In this document: positions 54,242 through 63,877 of the stretch, piece after piece
How the letters are laid out: each line of letters opens with the position of its first letter
Numbering within the stretch: position 1 is the first letter of the stretch
NCBI GenBank assembly: GCA_025141015.1
Contig: CP081098.1
Span: 2,796,501 to 2,860,500, forward strand
Source: Rhodobacteraceae bacterium M382
GTDB taxonomy: Bacteria; Pseudomonadota; Alphaproteobacteria; Rhodobacterales; Rhodobacteraceae
Length of the DNA stretch: 64,000 nt
Direction: 5' to 3'
Position numbers and translations under genes: made by a program
The notes under the pieces: model-generated
Told to the model about the DNA's origin: nothing
Database searches by the model: none
What the model saw: the letters and a program-made list of their open reading frames with translations, nothing else

Positions 54242-55116
54242 CGCTGTTTCCTCAGTTTGGGATCGACCACGTCGCGCAGGCTTTCCCCCAGAAAGGTAAA
54301 ACCAAGGGTCGCCAGAATGATCGGCAGGCCACCACCAATCACCAACCACGGGGTTTGCCGGATCAGCGCATAGCCATCTTTCAACAAGGCACCCCAGCTT
54401 GGCGTCGGAGGTTTCACGCCAAGGCCCAGAAACGACAGCCCGGCCTCAAGCGCGATTACAGTCGGGATGTCCATTGCCGCCAACACCGCCAGAACGCCAA
54501 TGATATTGGGCAGCATATGCACCCCGAGAATGCGCTTCATGGTGGCCCCCATGGCCCGTTCGGCCAGTATGAATTCCGAATTGCGCAGAGTCAGAGTTTG
54601 GGTACGGGCCACCCGCCCATAGGTCGGGATCGACGTTGCCATGACCACAAACACCACGGTTTGCAGGCTTGGCCCCACCAGCGCCACAACGGCCAGGGCG
54701 AACATCACGGTTGGAAAGGACCGGATGGTGTCAAAAAACAGCATCAACAGGTTATCCAGCCATTTTGGCCCATAGCCCGCGATCATCCCCAGCGTGAGGC
54801 CAATGGCCATTGCGCCAAACACCGCGGGCAGTGCAACCTTCAATGCGACCCTGCCACCCATCACAACACGCGAAAATGTATCGCGCCCTAGCTGATCGGT
54901 GCCCAGAAAATGCGCCCAGGACGGCCCCTGCATCCGGTCCGGGATATTCATCGCAATCGGATCATAGGGCACAATCCAAGGTGCAAACAACGCGGCCAAA
55001 ACAATGGCCCCAACGATGATCAACCCCATCAGACCCAGCGGCTCTCGTGCGACGCCAGTTATGATATTCATCAATTCAGAGCGTGGTTTTTGGGGTGTCG
55101 AAGTAATATCAGCCAT
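54238..55116 (-). CDS. Oligopeptide-type ABC transporter permease (DppC-like)
   Basis: A 292-residue inner-membrane permease with about six helices. LGTDQLGRDTFSRVVMGGRV is the DppC/OppC hallmark, and the EAA loop reads ALEAGLSFLGLGVKPPTPSW. Overlaps the ATPase gene by four bases and follows the other permease by 11. Confidence 0.92.
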   Translation of the reverse strand: MADITSTPQKPRSELMNIITGVAREPLGLMGLIIVGAIVLAALFAPWIVPYDPIAMNIPDRMQGPSWAHFLGTDQLGRDTFSRVVMGGRVALKVALPAVFGAMAIGLTLGMIAGYGPKWLDNLLMLFFDTIRSFPTVMFALAVVALVGPSLQTVVFVVMATSIPTYGRVARTQTLTLRNSEFILAERAMGATMKRILGVHMLPNIIGVLAVLAAMDIPTVIALEAGLSFLGLGVKPPTPSWGALLKDGYALIRQTPWLVIGGGLPIILATLGFTFLGESLRDVVDPKLRKQR

Positions 55117-55127
55117 GGTCCCCTCCC

Positions 55128-56066
55128 TCAGTTTTCGGTGCGGGCGCGCGGATCAAGCACCGCGTTGATGATGTCCGCCAGTGCGGTTGAAACAACAAAC
55201 AAACCGGTCGAGACCAACACCGCCCCCATCACGATGGGATAGTTGCGGGTGGTGATGCTATCGATGACAAGTTTGCCCAGTCCTGGTCGTGCAAACACGA
55301 TTTCGGTGAAGACAGCGCCGCTCAGAAGGAAGCCCATGCCAACACCAATCACGGTGACAACCGGCAAGATGGCTATCCGCAGCGCGTAGGCTCCAATGAT
55401 ACGCCGTTCGCTCAGACCAAAGGCGCGGGCGGTTCGGATGTGGCTTTCGCCCAGAACTTCCAGCATCGAAGCCCGAACCAGACGCGCCACATAGCCGACC
55501 CAGGACAACCCCATCGCAAAAGCGGGCAATACCAGATGATAGAGAACATCCCAGAACCCTTCGCCAGCGCCAATTGCAGGAAACCAGCGAAGATAAACGG
55601 CGAACAAAAGCAACGACAACAGGGCAACAACAAAGGCAGGAGCAGCCACGAAACTGACCGATAAAGTTGCCACAACGCGATCTGCCAGTGTGTTGGGATG
55701 CGCAGCCGCATAGGCACCAATCGCAACACCCAAAATGGCCGACCAGCCGATGGACAGGAAGATCAAGTGAAGTGTGTAGGGCAGCTGTTCGAAGACAATA
55801 TCGGTAACGGAGCGCCCGGAAAAGACATCAACGCCCAGGTCGCCGCGCAGCAATCCACCATAGAACAGAGCCAGCTGCCGCCACATCGGTTGATCCAGAG
55901 CCAGTTCGGACGTCAATTTGGCCTGCAATTCCGGTGTGGCGCGCGGTCCCAGCATAATCTCGACAGGGTTGCCCGGCACAGCACGGATCATCAGGAACAT
56001 GACAGTAACCGCCACGACCAAAATCAACGCCGCAAGCGCGAAGCGTTTGAGGGTGTAAGACAACAT
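55128..56066 (-). CDS. Oligopeptide-type ABC transporter permease (DppB-like)
   Basis: A 312-residue permease with a typical DppB start (YTLKRFALAALILVVAVTVM, then FLMIRAVPGNPVEIMLGPRA) and the ending loop VFTEIVFARPGLGKLVIDSI. Six helices expected. It is separated from the binding-protein gene by 78 bases that hold a hairpin. Confidence 0.92.
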   Translation of the reverse strand: MLSYTLKRFALAALILVVAVTVMFLMIRAVPGNPVEIMLGPRATPELQAKLTSELALDQPMWRQLALFYGGLLRGDLGVDVFSGRSVTDIVFEQLPYTLHLIFLSIGWSAILGVAIGAYAAAHPNTLADRVVATLSVSFVAAPAFVVALLSLLLFAVYLRWFPAIGAGEGFWDVLYHLVLPAFAMGLSWVGYVARLVRASMLEVLGESHIRTARAFGLSERRIIGAYALRIAILPVVTVIGVGMGFLLSGAVFTEIVFARPGLGKLVIDSITTRNYPIVMGAVLVSTGLFVVSTALADIINAVLDPRARTEN

Positions 56067-56095
56067 GTGCAGCCACCTTTGATTTGATAGTCAGT

Positions 56096-56131
56096 GCGGC
56101 GTGATCACCTGACTAGGGATGGTCACGCCGC
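56096..56131 (-). promoter_or_regulatory. Intercistronic hairpin between binding-protein and permease genes
   Basis: GCGGCGTGA (56096-56104) and TCACGCCGC (56123-56131) form a 9-bp stem. No T-run follows. Hairpins here are common in binding-protein transporters, where they protect the upstream message and keep the binding protein in excess. Confidence 0.55.
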
Positions 56132-56144
56132 GCCTGAGAGGAGA

Positions 56145-57707
56145 TCAGGCTTTGTCAAAATACCGCAGGAGCGACAGGCCATCCGGCCGCAGCGCCGGCA
56201 CCACATCGGCCGAGTGGATCACGGGCGTCGCCTCATGGGTGATGAACCGATAGGCTCCACTTTCTTCCATGATGCTCTGCGCCTGCTGGTACATTTCGTC
56301 CCGCTTGGCGGTATCGGTTTCGCGGAACGCTGCCTCGTGCAGAGCGTCATACTCGGGATTCTTGTGGCGCTCCCAGTTCCAGATACCGGCCTGCTCGGTG
56401 GTGAACCACGAGGTCGCGTAATAGGGGTCCGGGGTCATGGAATAGCGGTTGAGCACCAGCTGCAGGTTCTCATTGTCACCGCTGGCCCAAAACGCACCGG
56501 ACTCCAACAGGTTGATCTCGACCGAGATACCAATCTGCGCCAGCGTGGCCTGAATGATCTGTGCAGTGGTCGCAAAGGTGGTTTTGTTCAGGACATCCAG
56601 TGTGAGCGACACATTGGTCTCTCCACTTTCGGCCAACAACGCTGCCGCCTTTTCAAAATTCGCCTCGGGCGGGATCCTTCCGGTTTTTCGATTGCCAGCC
56701 AATCCCGGAGCGATGATGCCTGTCGATGGTTCGACAGCGCCAAAATACGCCGCCTGGAGGATGCTTGGAACATCAATGGCGTGTTGGATCGCCTGGCGCA
56801 GTTTCTTGTTTTGCAGTTTGGGATGATCCATGTTCATGCCCAGCCAGACATAATACAGCGATGGGTTTTCGATCAGCGTACCGCCATTGGGGACACCGCC
56901 GCGATACCGTTCAACCGAGCCTAAAGAGACACGGGTAAAGTCGATCTCACCTGCTTCAAAAGCAATCTCGGCCGTGTTTTCATCATCAATCGGCAGGATT
57001 TCGATTGTGTCCCAAGCTGGCGCATCTCCCTTCCAGTCTGGGTTCCGCTTCAACACGGTTTTTGACTTTGGGCTCCAGCTGTCTCGAAGGTATGGGCCGG
57101 ATTCGGCAACCGGGTCCGTCCCAATGATACCACCCGCCGCTTCCACGGCCTTTTTCGAAACGATATTGCCGGTCTGATATGGCAACGCGATGCTCCAGAG
57201 CGGGGCAAAGGGATCTTTCAGAACGATGGTGCCTTCACGCTCGCCAGTCACCTCGACATGGCTCAGCGTGCCCATATCCGGTTTGTTGGTTGCTTCTGTC
57301 GCGGGATCAATCACCCGTTCAAACGAGAATTTCACGTCTTCGGCCGTCATCGCGCCAAACCCGTTGGTAAAACCGATGTCATCACGCAGCGCAAATTTGA
57401 TGTGGGTCGGGTCGACCTGTTCAATCATGCTGGCGGCATCCAATTGCCACCCCCATTCCCTGCCCGGTTTGTACTGGATCAGCTTGTTATAAGTGGCCGC
57501 CATGACCTCTTCTTCGTTCACTGACAGGATTTTTGCAGGATCCATGGTCTGCGTGTCGCCATAAGCCCGTATGCGCAGAACACCATCTGTGCCCGCAGCC
57601 GCCCGTGATCCAAAGCCCATCGGTACCGCCGTGACCGCGCCCAAAGCCGTCGCCCCTCGCAGAAAGGTCCGCCGCCCCATAGGGGCCTTTGTCCATTCGA
57701 TTTTCAT
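56145..57707 (-). CDS. ABC transporter substrate-binding protein, oligopeptide family 5
   Basis: A 520-residue periplasmic protein with a Tat signal (MGRRTFLRGATALGAVTAV, cut near AAA), so it is probably exported folded. The family-5 core follows: DTQTMDPAKILSVNEEEVMA, YKPGREWGWQLDAASMIEQV, TAEDVKFSFERVIDP and YQQAQSIMEESGAYRF. Ligands are peptides, opines or related compounds. 21 bases separate it from the CocE-like gene upstream. Confidence 0.93.
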   Translation of the reverse strand: MKIEWTKAPMGRRTFLRGATALGAVTAVPMGFGSRAAAGTDGVLRIRAYGDTQTMDPAKILSVNEEEVMAATYNKLIQYKPGREWGWQLDAASMIEQVDPTHIKFALRDDIGFTNGFGAMTAEDVKFSFERVIDPATEATNKPDMGTLSHVEVTGEREGTIVLKDPFAPLWSIALPYQTGNIVSKKAVEAAGGIIGTDPVAESGPYLRDSWSPKSKTVLKRNPDWKGDAPAWDTIEILPIDDENTAEIAFEAGEIDFTRVSLGSVERYRGGVPNGGTLIENPSLYYVWLGMNMDHPKLQNKKLRQAIQHAIDVPSILQAAYFGAVEPSTGIIAPGLAGNRKTGRIPPEANFEKAAALLAESGETNVSLTLDVLNKTTFATTAQIIQATLAQIGISVEINLLESGAFWASGDNENLQLVLNRYSMTPDPYYATSWFTTEQAGIWNWERHKNPEYDALHEAAFRETDTAKRDEMYQQAQSIMEESGAYRFITHEATPVIHSADVVPALRPDGLSLLRYFDKA

Positions 57708-57728
57708 GTTATCCTCCCGTGGATTGGT

Positions 57729-59714
57729 TCAAAGAAGTCCGCGCGGGATGGTCTTTGACCAGTCCCGTGACAGAATTTCGGTTTTGCTCGCGCCTTCGGT
57801 GGCGCAGACTTTTCTGTGCAGATAGAAATTTGCCGCATCGCACGTCATGGTGTTCTCGGTGTCGATTTCGACCTGCCAATCGCCGCGCTCAAATGTGAAA
57901 TTCCACTTTTCCCAAAAGCAGGCCGTGGCCGGGTCATCAGGATGAATGGAAACCTGCAGTGAGACATCGCTGCCGACGGCCAGGCCGTGATGCGGGTCGC
58001 GGGTTTTGCCAAAGTCATCCCGGGTCTCGCGCACAACCACGCCGTCCTCTCGGATAAACCGCTCGGACGTGCTGGTTGGGGCACGAAGCTCTTGGGTCTC
58101 GAGCTGTGGAAACTCTTGTACAGGTCCGGGGTTGGCTGGGGTGATCTCTGTCGCGACCTGCCGCACAGGTAGTTTCAGCTTGGTTTTTGCCAGATCCAGC
58201 GTGATCGCGGCCTGTTTTGGCGCAGGCCAGACAAGCGGCCAATAGCTGCTGGACAAGGCAAGCCGCAGCCGCTGCCCGACCCGCAAGTGATGCGCACATT
58301 CGTTCAGCTCTATCTGCGCAGTATACGTTTTCCCCGGCACGAGCGCCTCTGGGGTCTCGAAACTCTCATGGGCACTCAGGTTCAACGGCCGATAGCTGAT
58401 ACGGAACGATTGCCCGTCAGGTGCAACGTCACACAACCGTGCAACCAGCTGTGCAACGGGGCGATCAACAGTGAAGGAAAATTCGAATACGGCGCGGCCA
58501 AGAAGCTCAAGAGGATCTTGCAAAGGGGCTGTGTCGAAACAGACAGACAGCGCATCATCTTCTTGCTGATCACCGGCCAATTCGTTGTCATTACGCATGC
58601 CGGGGCAGAAATAGCCGCTGGCCTGGCCAATGTGCGCCAACGTAGAGACTGTCACCTGCCCCGCCTGAGGCTCATCCACCAACGCGCCCGTGTCCAAATA
58701 CATGTTGCGAACAGAAATATTTGGCGACGGCCAATTCTGTTCTGCGATCCATCGGCCTCGGCGGGGGCTGTTGTGTTCAGTCGGCGGAAAATGCTCCTGC
58801 ATGAACGCACGATAATCAGGCAGATCTTCAGCGCCGTTGAGCTCGCCCTTTAGCCAGCGATCAAACCAGCCGATCACCTCGGAATGGAAATCTGCGGGTG
58901 CCAATTTGGAAATATGCGCATAGCGATGCTCCCATGGCCCAATCATCGCCTTGGAGGCGGAATTCAGGTTCGCGACCAGAGCCGTCGGTGCATTGACATA
59001 TGCGTCTGCCCAGCCCGTCATCCCCAGGACAGGTATTTTGATCGCAGACCAGTCTTCGCAGACCGATCCATGTTTCCAGAACGCGTCTCGGGTCGGATGG
59101 GCCAACCAATCGGCGGCCAGAAAAGGAGACTTGTCGAGCCTTTCGATCCACTCTTCCCGCCAGTCGGGGCGTAAAAGTGGATCAAGCGGGCGTGTTTGAT
59201 AGGCAAACATCTGGCTTGACCAATTGATATTGTCGCTGAGCAGACAGCCCCCCATAAAGTGAATGTCGTCCGCGTATCGATCCACAGTCGAAGCAACGCT
59301 GATCACAGCCTTCAAGGCTTCGGGCTGACGGCTTGCCAACTGCAACCCGTTGAAACCGCCCCAGGAAATGCCAATGATGCCAACATTGCCATCGCTCCAG
59401 CCCTGATCCGCAATCCACGCTAGAACGTCTTCGCCATCGCTTAGCTCTTGCTCGGAATATTCATCATCGAACACCCCATCGCTATCGCCGGTTCCGGCAA
59501 TATCCACCCGAACACAAACATATCCCGCGCGGGCAAAAACCGGATGGGTGGTTTCATCCCGCGGTGCCGTGCCATCGCGTTTGCGATACGGAAGATACTC
59601 CAAAATGGAGGGGAACGGCCCGTCCCCCTTGGGCATCCAGAGCCGCGCAGCCAGCCTTCGCCCGTCTGAGAGAGCGATCCATTGGTTTTCTATTATTTCG
59701 ATTTGATCAGCCAT
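57729..59714 (-). CDS. CocE/NonD-family serine hydrolase (X-Pro dipeptidyl-peptidase type)
   Basis: A 661-residue hydrolase. SDGRRLAARLWMPKGDGPFP is the family start, VGIIGISWGGFNGLQLASRQ the nucleophile elbow with the catalytic Ser (about residue 118), and a C-terminal jelly-roll of about 230 residues (AVFEFSFTVDRPVAQLVARL onward) completes the X-Pro peptidase/cocaine esterase layout. No signal peptide, so cytoplasmic. First gene of the transport-hydrolysis operon and divergent from the XRE-type regulator. Substrate may be an ester or an acyl-Pro peptide. Confidence 0.88.
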   Translation of the reverse strand: MADQIEIIENQWIALSDGRRLAARLWMPKGDGPFPSILEYLPYRKRDGTAPRDETTHPVFARAGYVCVRVDIAGTGDSDGVFDDEYSEQELSDGEDVLAWIADQGWSDGNVGIIGISWGGFNGLQLASRQPEALKAVISVASTVDRYADDIHFMGGCLLSDNINWSSQMFAYQTRPLDPLLRPDWREEWIERLDKSPFLAADWLAHPTRDAFWKHGSVCEDWSAIKIPVLGMTGWADAYVNAPTALVANLNSASKAMIGPWEHRYAHISKLAPADFHSEVIGWFDRWLKGELNGAEDLPDYRAFMQEHFPPTEHNSPRRGRWIAEQNWPSPNISVRNMYLDTGALVDEPQAGQVTVSTLAHIGQASGYFCPGMRNDNELAGDQQEDDALSVCFDTAPLQDPLELLGRAVFEFSFTVDRPVAQLVARLCDVAPDGQSFRISYRPLNLSAHESFETPEALVPGKTYTAQIELNECAHHLRVGQRLRLALSSSYWPLVWPAPKQAAITLDLAKTKLKLPVRQVATEITPANPGPVQEFPQLETQELRAPTSTSERFIREDGVVVRETRDDFGKTRDPHHGLAVGSDVSLQVSIHPDDPATACFWEKWNFTFERGDWQVEIDTENTMTCDAANFYLHRKVCATEGASKTEILSRDWSKTIPRGLL

Positions 59715-59769
59715 GGCGCGAACATGGACAAAGCACTTGCCCCAAACAAGTTAGCGAGTATTGTGTTCC

Positions 59770-59787
59770 TTTAGCTACTTTTAGCTA
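59770..59787. promoter_or_regulatory. 10-bp-spaced direct repeats in the divergent promoter region
   Basis: TTTAGCTA occurs at 59770-59777 and 59780-59787, one helical turn apart, in the 98 bases between the CocE-like gene and the regulator. Each contains the AGCT palindrome. A plausible operator for the regulator gene next to it. Confidence 0.5.
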
Positions 59788-59812
59788 AGGTGCAAAAAGG
59801 TGATAACGTCCG

Positions 59813-60610
59813 ATGTCCCGAAATGAAATTTTTTCAAAAAATCTAAAACACCTCTGCGCCGAACGGGTTTCGATTGCGCAGATTTGTCGGGACATAGGAA
59901 TCAACCAGCAGCAATTCAGCCGATATCTGAATGGTGCCGGCATGCCTTCTGCGCATAATCTGCGCAAAATCTGCCTGCACTTTGGTTTGCAGGAGCAGCA
60001 TCTTTTTACGGACCCGGTTGAATTCATGGCGCAACGGCGCGAAGTGACCCGGAGTGCTTCGCCCGTTTCCCAGGACCCTTTTGCCCACGCCTTTCCGGGG
60101 GACATCGCCCGGTTGCGAAAATATATCGGGAGCTACCACATTCATTTCTTCACGCCTTCGTGGCCGGGCAACGTCATGGTGGGGTTCACGGAACTGTACG
60201 AACAGAGTGGGCAAGTGTTGGCCAGAACTGTTGAACGCGGAAAAAACCCGGAACACGGCACCATCAACCGGACGCGATATAACGGCAAGTCGAGCTATCT
60301 GGGGGGGCGCATTTTTGTGATGGAGTTTGAAAGCGACCAGGAAGGGTCAATCACCGAGACAGTGCTTTATCCGGCGCATCGCCAGCAACGCACCTATTTG
60401 CGTGGCATGACGCTGGGGCTTGCTTGGCGACCGCGCCGCTCGCCCTATGCATCCAGATCCATTTGGAAACGGATCGAGGCGTCACAGTCTCTCCGCAGCT
60501 CGCTCTCCAAATGCGGGATATATCCGATGGAACATCGTTTCATCACGCCAACTGTACGGGATTTTCTGCTCGAAAAGACACGAATGACTGGTGAGGTAAA
60601 TGTTTCCTGA
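59813..60610 (+). CDS. XRE-type helix-turn-helix regulator with unknown C-terminal domain
   Basis: A 265-residue protein. Residues 10-65 form a Cro/C1-type helix-turn-helix (SIAQICRDIGINQQQFSRYL followed by PSAHNLRKICLHFGL). The other 190 residues form a domain of unknown type (GDIARLRKYIGSYHIHFFTP, GRIFVMEFESDQEGSITETV), probably the sensing part. AAGGTGAT precedes the ATG. Divergent from the CocE-ABC operon, so it most likely regulates it. Confidence 0.82.
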   Translation: MSRNEIFSKNLKHLCAERVSIAQICRDIGINQQQFSRYLNGAGMPSAHNLRKICLHFGLQEQHLFTDPVEFMAQRREVTRSASPVSQDPFAHAFPGDIARLRKYIGSYHIHFFTPSWPGNVMVGFTELYEQSGQVLARTVERGKNPEHGTINRTRYNGKSSYLGGRIFVMEFESDQEGSITETVLYPAHRQQRTYLRGMTLGLAWRPRRSPYASRSIWKRIEASQSLRSSLSKCGIYPMEHRFITPTVRDFLLEKTRMTGEVNVS

Positions 60611-60874
60611 CACCGGTTTGGTATAGAAGTCAGCTCAAGATAGGGAATTGGGAAACTGGGCTGAACCAGGTCCCACTTGCTCCGTGACGCGCATCTTCCC
60701 AGTTTTGGCAACCGCCGCGCCTGAAGGAGTCCCCACCGATATGATGACTTTATGGAGTGTCGCATCAAACATCAAAGGTCGGTCAAACCCAGCGTGATCA
60801 CAGAGGGGCACCCGTTGCTGACCAAGACCCAAGCCGCGCTGAGACGTTGGAAGGGTTCAGACCGAAGTGGAGCG

Positions 60875-63800
60875 CTAGGTGGTGGGCAGCCCGGCAATCT
60901 CAAGGCCCGAAGCGATACGCTGCCAATCATCGGCGCACCGCCACATCCTTTTGAACCCGCCTGCCAGCGACGCAACGCTGTCCCTTTCCACGACTATGCC
61001 ACGGCCAAGCAATTCCTGACGACGATGGGAAATGAACAATTTCAACGCCTCCCTGGCATCAATTTCGCGACCTGAATGGGCATAGGCAGCCACCAGAAAA
61101 GCATGGGCCAGCGAATTCAAGAGAGCTTCACCAATCAGAAACCCAACGGCCTGATCATAGTGACCGAGGTGGAAATGTATTTGTCCGAGGATCCAGTCCA
61201 GCGCTGGCGGGTGCAGCGGATCAAGGCGAACAGCTTCATCGACGACCTCCTGTGCCTTCTGAGGTTGTCCCAACAAGAGAAAGCCATACCCACACCAGGC
61301 CATGGATTCCGCTTCGTTGACGATCTGGGACAGCGTCTTTTGGAACTGCACATCGGCTTCGCTCCACAAACCGGCGCACAGATAGGCATAGCCAAGCTGG
61401 TCCTGAATAAAGACGTCATTGTTATCCAGTGACGCGCCCTTGCGGGCTATGGTCAACGCATGTTTGGGGGCATCATCGCCGGCTAGCCCCAACCACAAGT
61501 CCACCACATATGTATCTGCCAGATACATGTAGACCCGTGCATAGTTTGGATCCAACTCCAACGCCTTTTGGAACAGAATCCGGGCCTTGGCCGTGTCGGT
61601 CGCATTCAAACCATCCCGCAGCGCCTTGCCTTGCAGGAGGAGTTCATACGCCTTCATGTTTTCGGTTGGCTTTTGGGCGATGCGATCGGCCACATCGTGT
61701 TGAACCCGCCCCGGCAGCACCGCAATAATGGCCCGGGCGACTTCGTCCTGAACCGCAAAAATATCCTCAAGTTCACGGTCATAGCGATCGGCCCAGATGT
61801 GTTTTCCGGTGTCGGAATCGATCAGCTGCGCCGAGATGCGGACCCGGTTGCCGGACTTGCGCACGCTGCCTTCCAACAAATACTGAACCCCCAATTTTGA
61901 CCCGATTTCGCTGGTTTCCAGGTTCTGCCCCTTGAAACTGAAGGACGAATTGCGCGCCACGATAAACAGCGTCCGAAATCTGGACAGCCCGGTAATGATA
62001 TCTTCTGAAATCCCGTCACTGAAATAATCCTGCTCAGGGTCGCCGCTCATGTTGGTAAAGGGGAGAACCGCCACAGAGGGTTTGTCCCGCGTCGCATAGA
62101 CCGGCGCGCGCGCGGCCTCGGCGGGCATCCCCGCCTTCAGAAGCCCCTGTCTGATACGGTCGCGATCCGCCGATCTGCGATACGACAGACCGTTGACATA
62201 CGCCTCGACAGAGAACTTGGGCTCGAATTCAAAGATCCGGGCTATCGCGTCCGCGGCATCCGCTGGTCGCCCCAATTCGCCCAGGGCCGAAACGAGATTG
62301 ACATAGGGTGCGAGATATCCGCTTTCGCGCTGCAAAGACTCGCGGTAACAGCTGACCGCTTCTTCGAGCCGGCCAGCAAGCCGATAGTTGTTCCCAAGGG
62401 CGCGCAGCAACCCGGGTCTGTAAACAGGCGACAGACGCATGGCTTTGCGGACCAATTCGGCACCGCGTTCAGGGTATCCCGATTTTCGCATTACGGCCGA
62501 GGCGACCCCGCCCAGGATTTCGGCATTGTTGGGGGCCAAAGCAATCGCTGTTTCGGTCAACTCCATCGCCTTGTCATGATCGCCAGCGTTCAGATGGGCC
62601 AGCGCAAGAATGGCGTGGGCTTCGGCGCAATCGCGATCCAAGGCAAGTGCCCGATGCGCACAGTCAAAGGTCAATGCCTGGGCCTCGTCGAACCTTTTCC
62701 TGTCGACAATGCCGCCCCCCACATCGGCCTCTCCGAAATAAAGCCATGCACGCATACACCAGGCAAACGCATAGTCTGGATCCAGGGTCAAAGCCCGATC
62801 TATACGTTCAATGGCCTTGGGTCGGTCCTGAACAGATCCGCTCAGAACAGCGTCTGTGGCCAAACGTGTGCATTCCCACGCCTCGAGATTGTCTGTACCC
62901 CTGGACCAGATGCGATGCTGCTCGCCTTCTCGCAACTCCACATCCATGGCCACGACAATCTCGCGGGTGATGTCGTCCTGCACGGCAAAGATGTCCTGCA
63001 TTTTCCGATCATATCGTTCGGCCCACAGATGGAGCCCGCTGGTTGCATCTATGAGCTGGGCCGTGACCCGCACACGCCCTGCCGAACTGCGCACGCTGCC
63101 CTCCAACACATAGCGCACTCCCTGTTCGCGGCTGACCTGCTTCACATCGACCGCGCATCCTTTGTAAACAAAGGTCGAATTGCGCGCGACAACCAGCAAT
63201 CTGCTGATCTTGGACAGCGCTGTGATTATGTCCTCTGTGATGCCGTCGGCAAAATGATCCTGTTCCGGATCGGAGCTCATGACAGTGAAAGGCAAAACCG
63301 CAATTGAGGGCAGTTCGGGAATGGTGAAATCCAATCCGATGGATTCCGCAAATGCCTTGGGTGTTTTTTGATATTGTTCGCGTTCGGACAGAATACGAAA
63401 GGCGTGAACTGGCTCAGAGATGTTTTTGACGGTCTGTTCACCTAGGTCCTCCCACACAAGCGGCAGGACATTGTGGACTTCACGATACACCCCTTCGGAA
63501 ACACAGACACCACCCGGTTCGGCAAGACCTTCGAGCCGCGCGGCCATGTTTACGCCATTCCCAAAGATATCATCGTTCTGGATGATGATGTCGCCAAGAT
63601 TGACGCCGATACGAAACTGAAATCCACCGCTGTGGTCAAGCAGCAGTGTCTGCCATGCCGTCGCACAGCTGACCGCATCCACAACGCTTGCGAATTCTGC
63701 CAGAATGCCGTCGCCCATCAGTTTCACGATCCGGCCATGATGCTCGGCAACCAGAGGGCGCAGCGTGGTTTCTATCAGGCTGGAGACCGCCAAAAGCGTC

Positions 63801-63877
63801 TTGGTCTCGTCACGTTCCATGAGCGTAGAATAGCCCACCAGATCAGCGGCAAGAATTGCTGCGAGTCTGCGTTCCAA
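60875..63877 (-). CDS. Adenylate cyclase with duplicated TolB-like and TPR modules
   Basis: A 1000-residue soluble protein. Residues 1-170 are a class III cyclase domain (LAAILAADLVGYSTLMERDE; GRIVKLMGDGILAEF; DIFGNGVNMAARLEGLAEPG). Then a TolB/FlgO-like N-terminal domain (SIAVLPFTVMSSDPEQDHFA, about 195-310) and TPR repeats (about 345-560). A second copy of both follows: SVAVLPFTNMSGDPEQDYFS at about 600-715 and TPRs to the end. One copy is the usual form in Rhizobiales and Rhodobacterales, so the doubling is notable. It makes cAMP; the sensed signal is unknown. Convergent with the XRE-type gene. Confidence 0.88.
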   Translation of the reverse strand: MERRLAAILAADLVGYSTLMERDETKTLLAVSSLIETTLRPLVAEHHGRIVKLMGDGILAEFASVVDAVSCATAWQTLLLDHSGGFQFRIGVNLGDIIIQNDDIFGNGVNMAARLEGLAEPGGVCVSEGVYREVHNVLPLVWEDLGEQTVKNISEPVHAFRILSEREQYQKTPKAFAESIGLDFTIPELPSIAVLPFTVMSSDPEQDHFADGITEDIITALSKISRLLVVARNSTFVYKGCAVDVKQVSREQGVRYVLEGSVRSSAGRVRVTAQLIDATSGLHLWAERYDRKMQDIFAVQDDITREIVVAMDVELREGEQHRIWSRGTDNLEAWECTRLATDAVLSGSVQDRPKAIERIDRALTLDPDYAFAWCMRAWLYFGEADVGGGIVDRKRFDEAQALTFDCAHRALALDRDCAEAHAILALAHLNAGDHDKAMELTETAIALAPNNAEILGGVASAVMRKSGYPERGAELVRKAMRLSPVYRPGLLRALGNNYRLAGRLEEAVSCYRESLQRESGYLAPYVNLVSALGELGRPADAADAIARIFEFEPKFSVEAYVNGLSYRRSADRDRIRQGLLKAGMPAEAARAPVYATRDKPSVAVLPFTNMSGDPEQDYFSDGISEDIITGLSRFRTLFIVARNSSFSFKGQNLETSEIGSKLGVQYLLEGSVRKSGNRVRISAQLIDSDTGKHIWADRYDRELEDIFAVQDEVARAIIAVLPGRVQHDVADRIAQKPTENMKAYELLLQGKALRDGLNATDTAKARILFQKALELDPNYARVYMYLADTYVVDLWLGLAGDDAPKHALTIARKGASLDNNDVFIQDQLGYAYLCAGLWSEADVQFQKTLSQIVNEAESMAWCGYGFLLLGQPQKAQEVVDEAVRLDPLHPPALDWILGQIHFHLGHYDQAVGFLIGEALLNSLAHAFLVAAYAHSGREIDAREALKLFISHRRQELLGRGIVVERDSVASLAGGFKRMWRCADDWQRIASGLEIAGLPTT

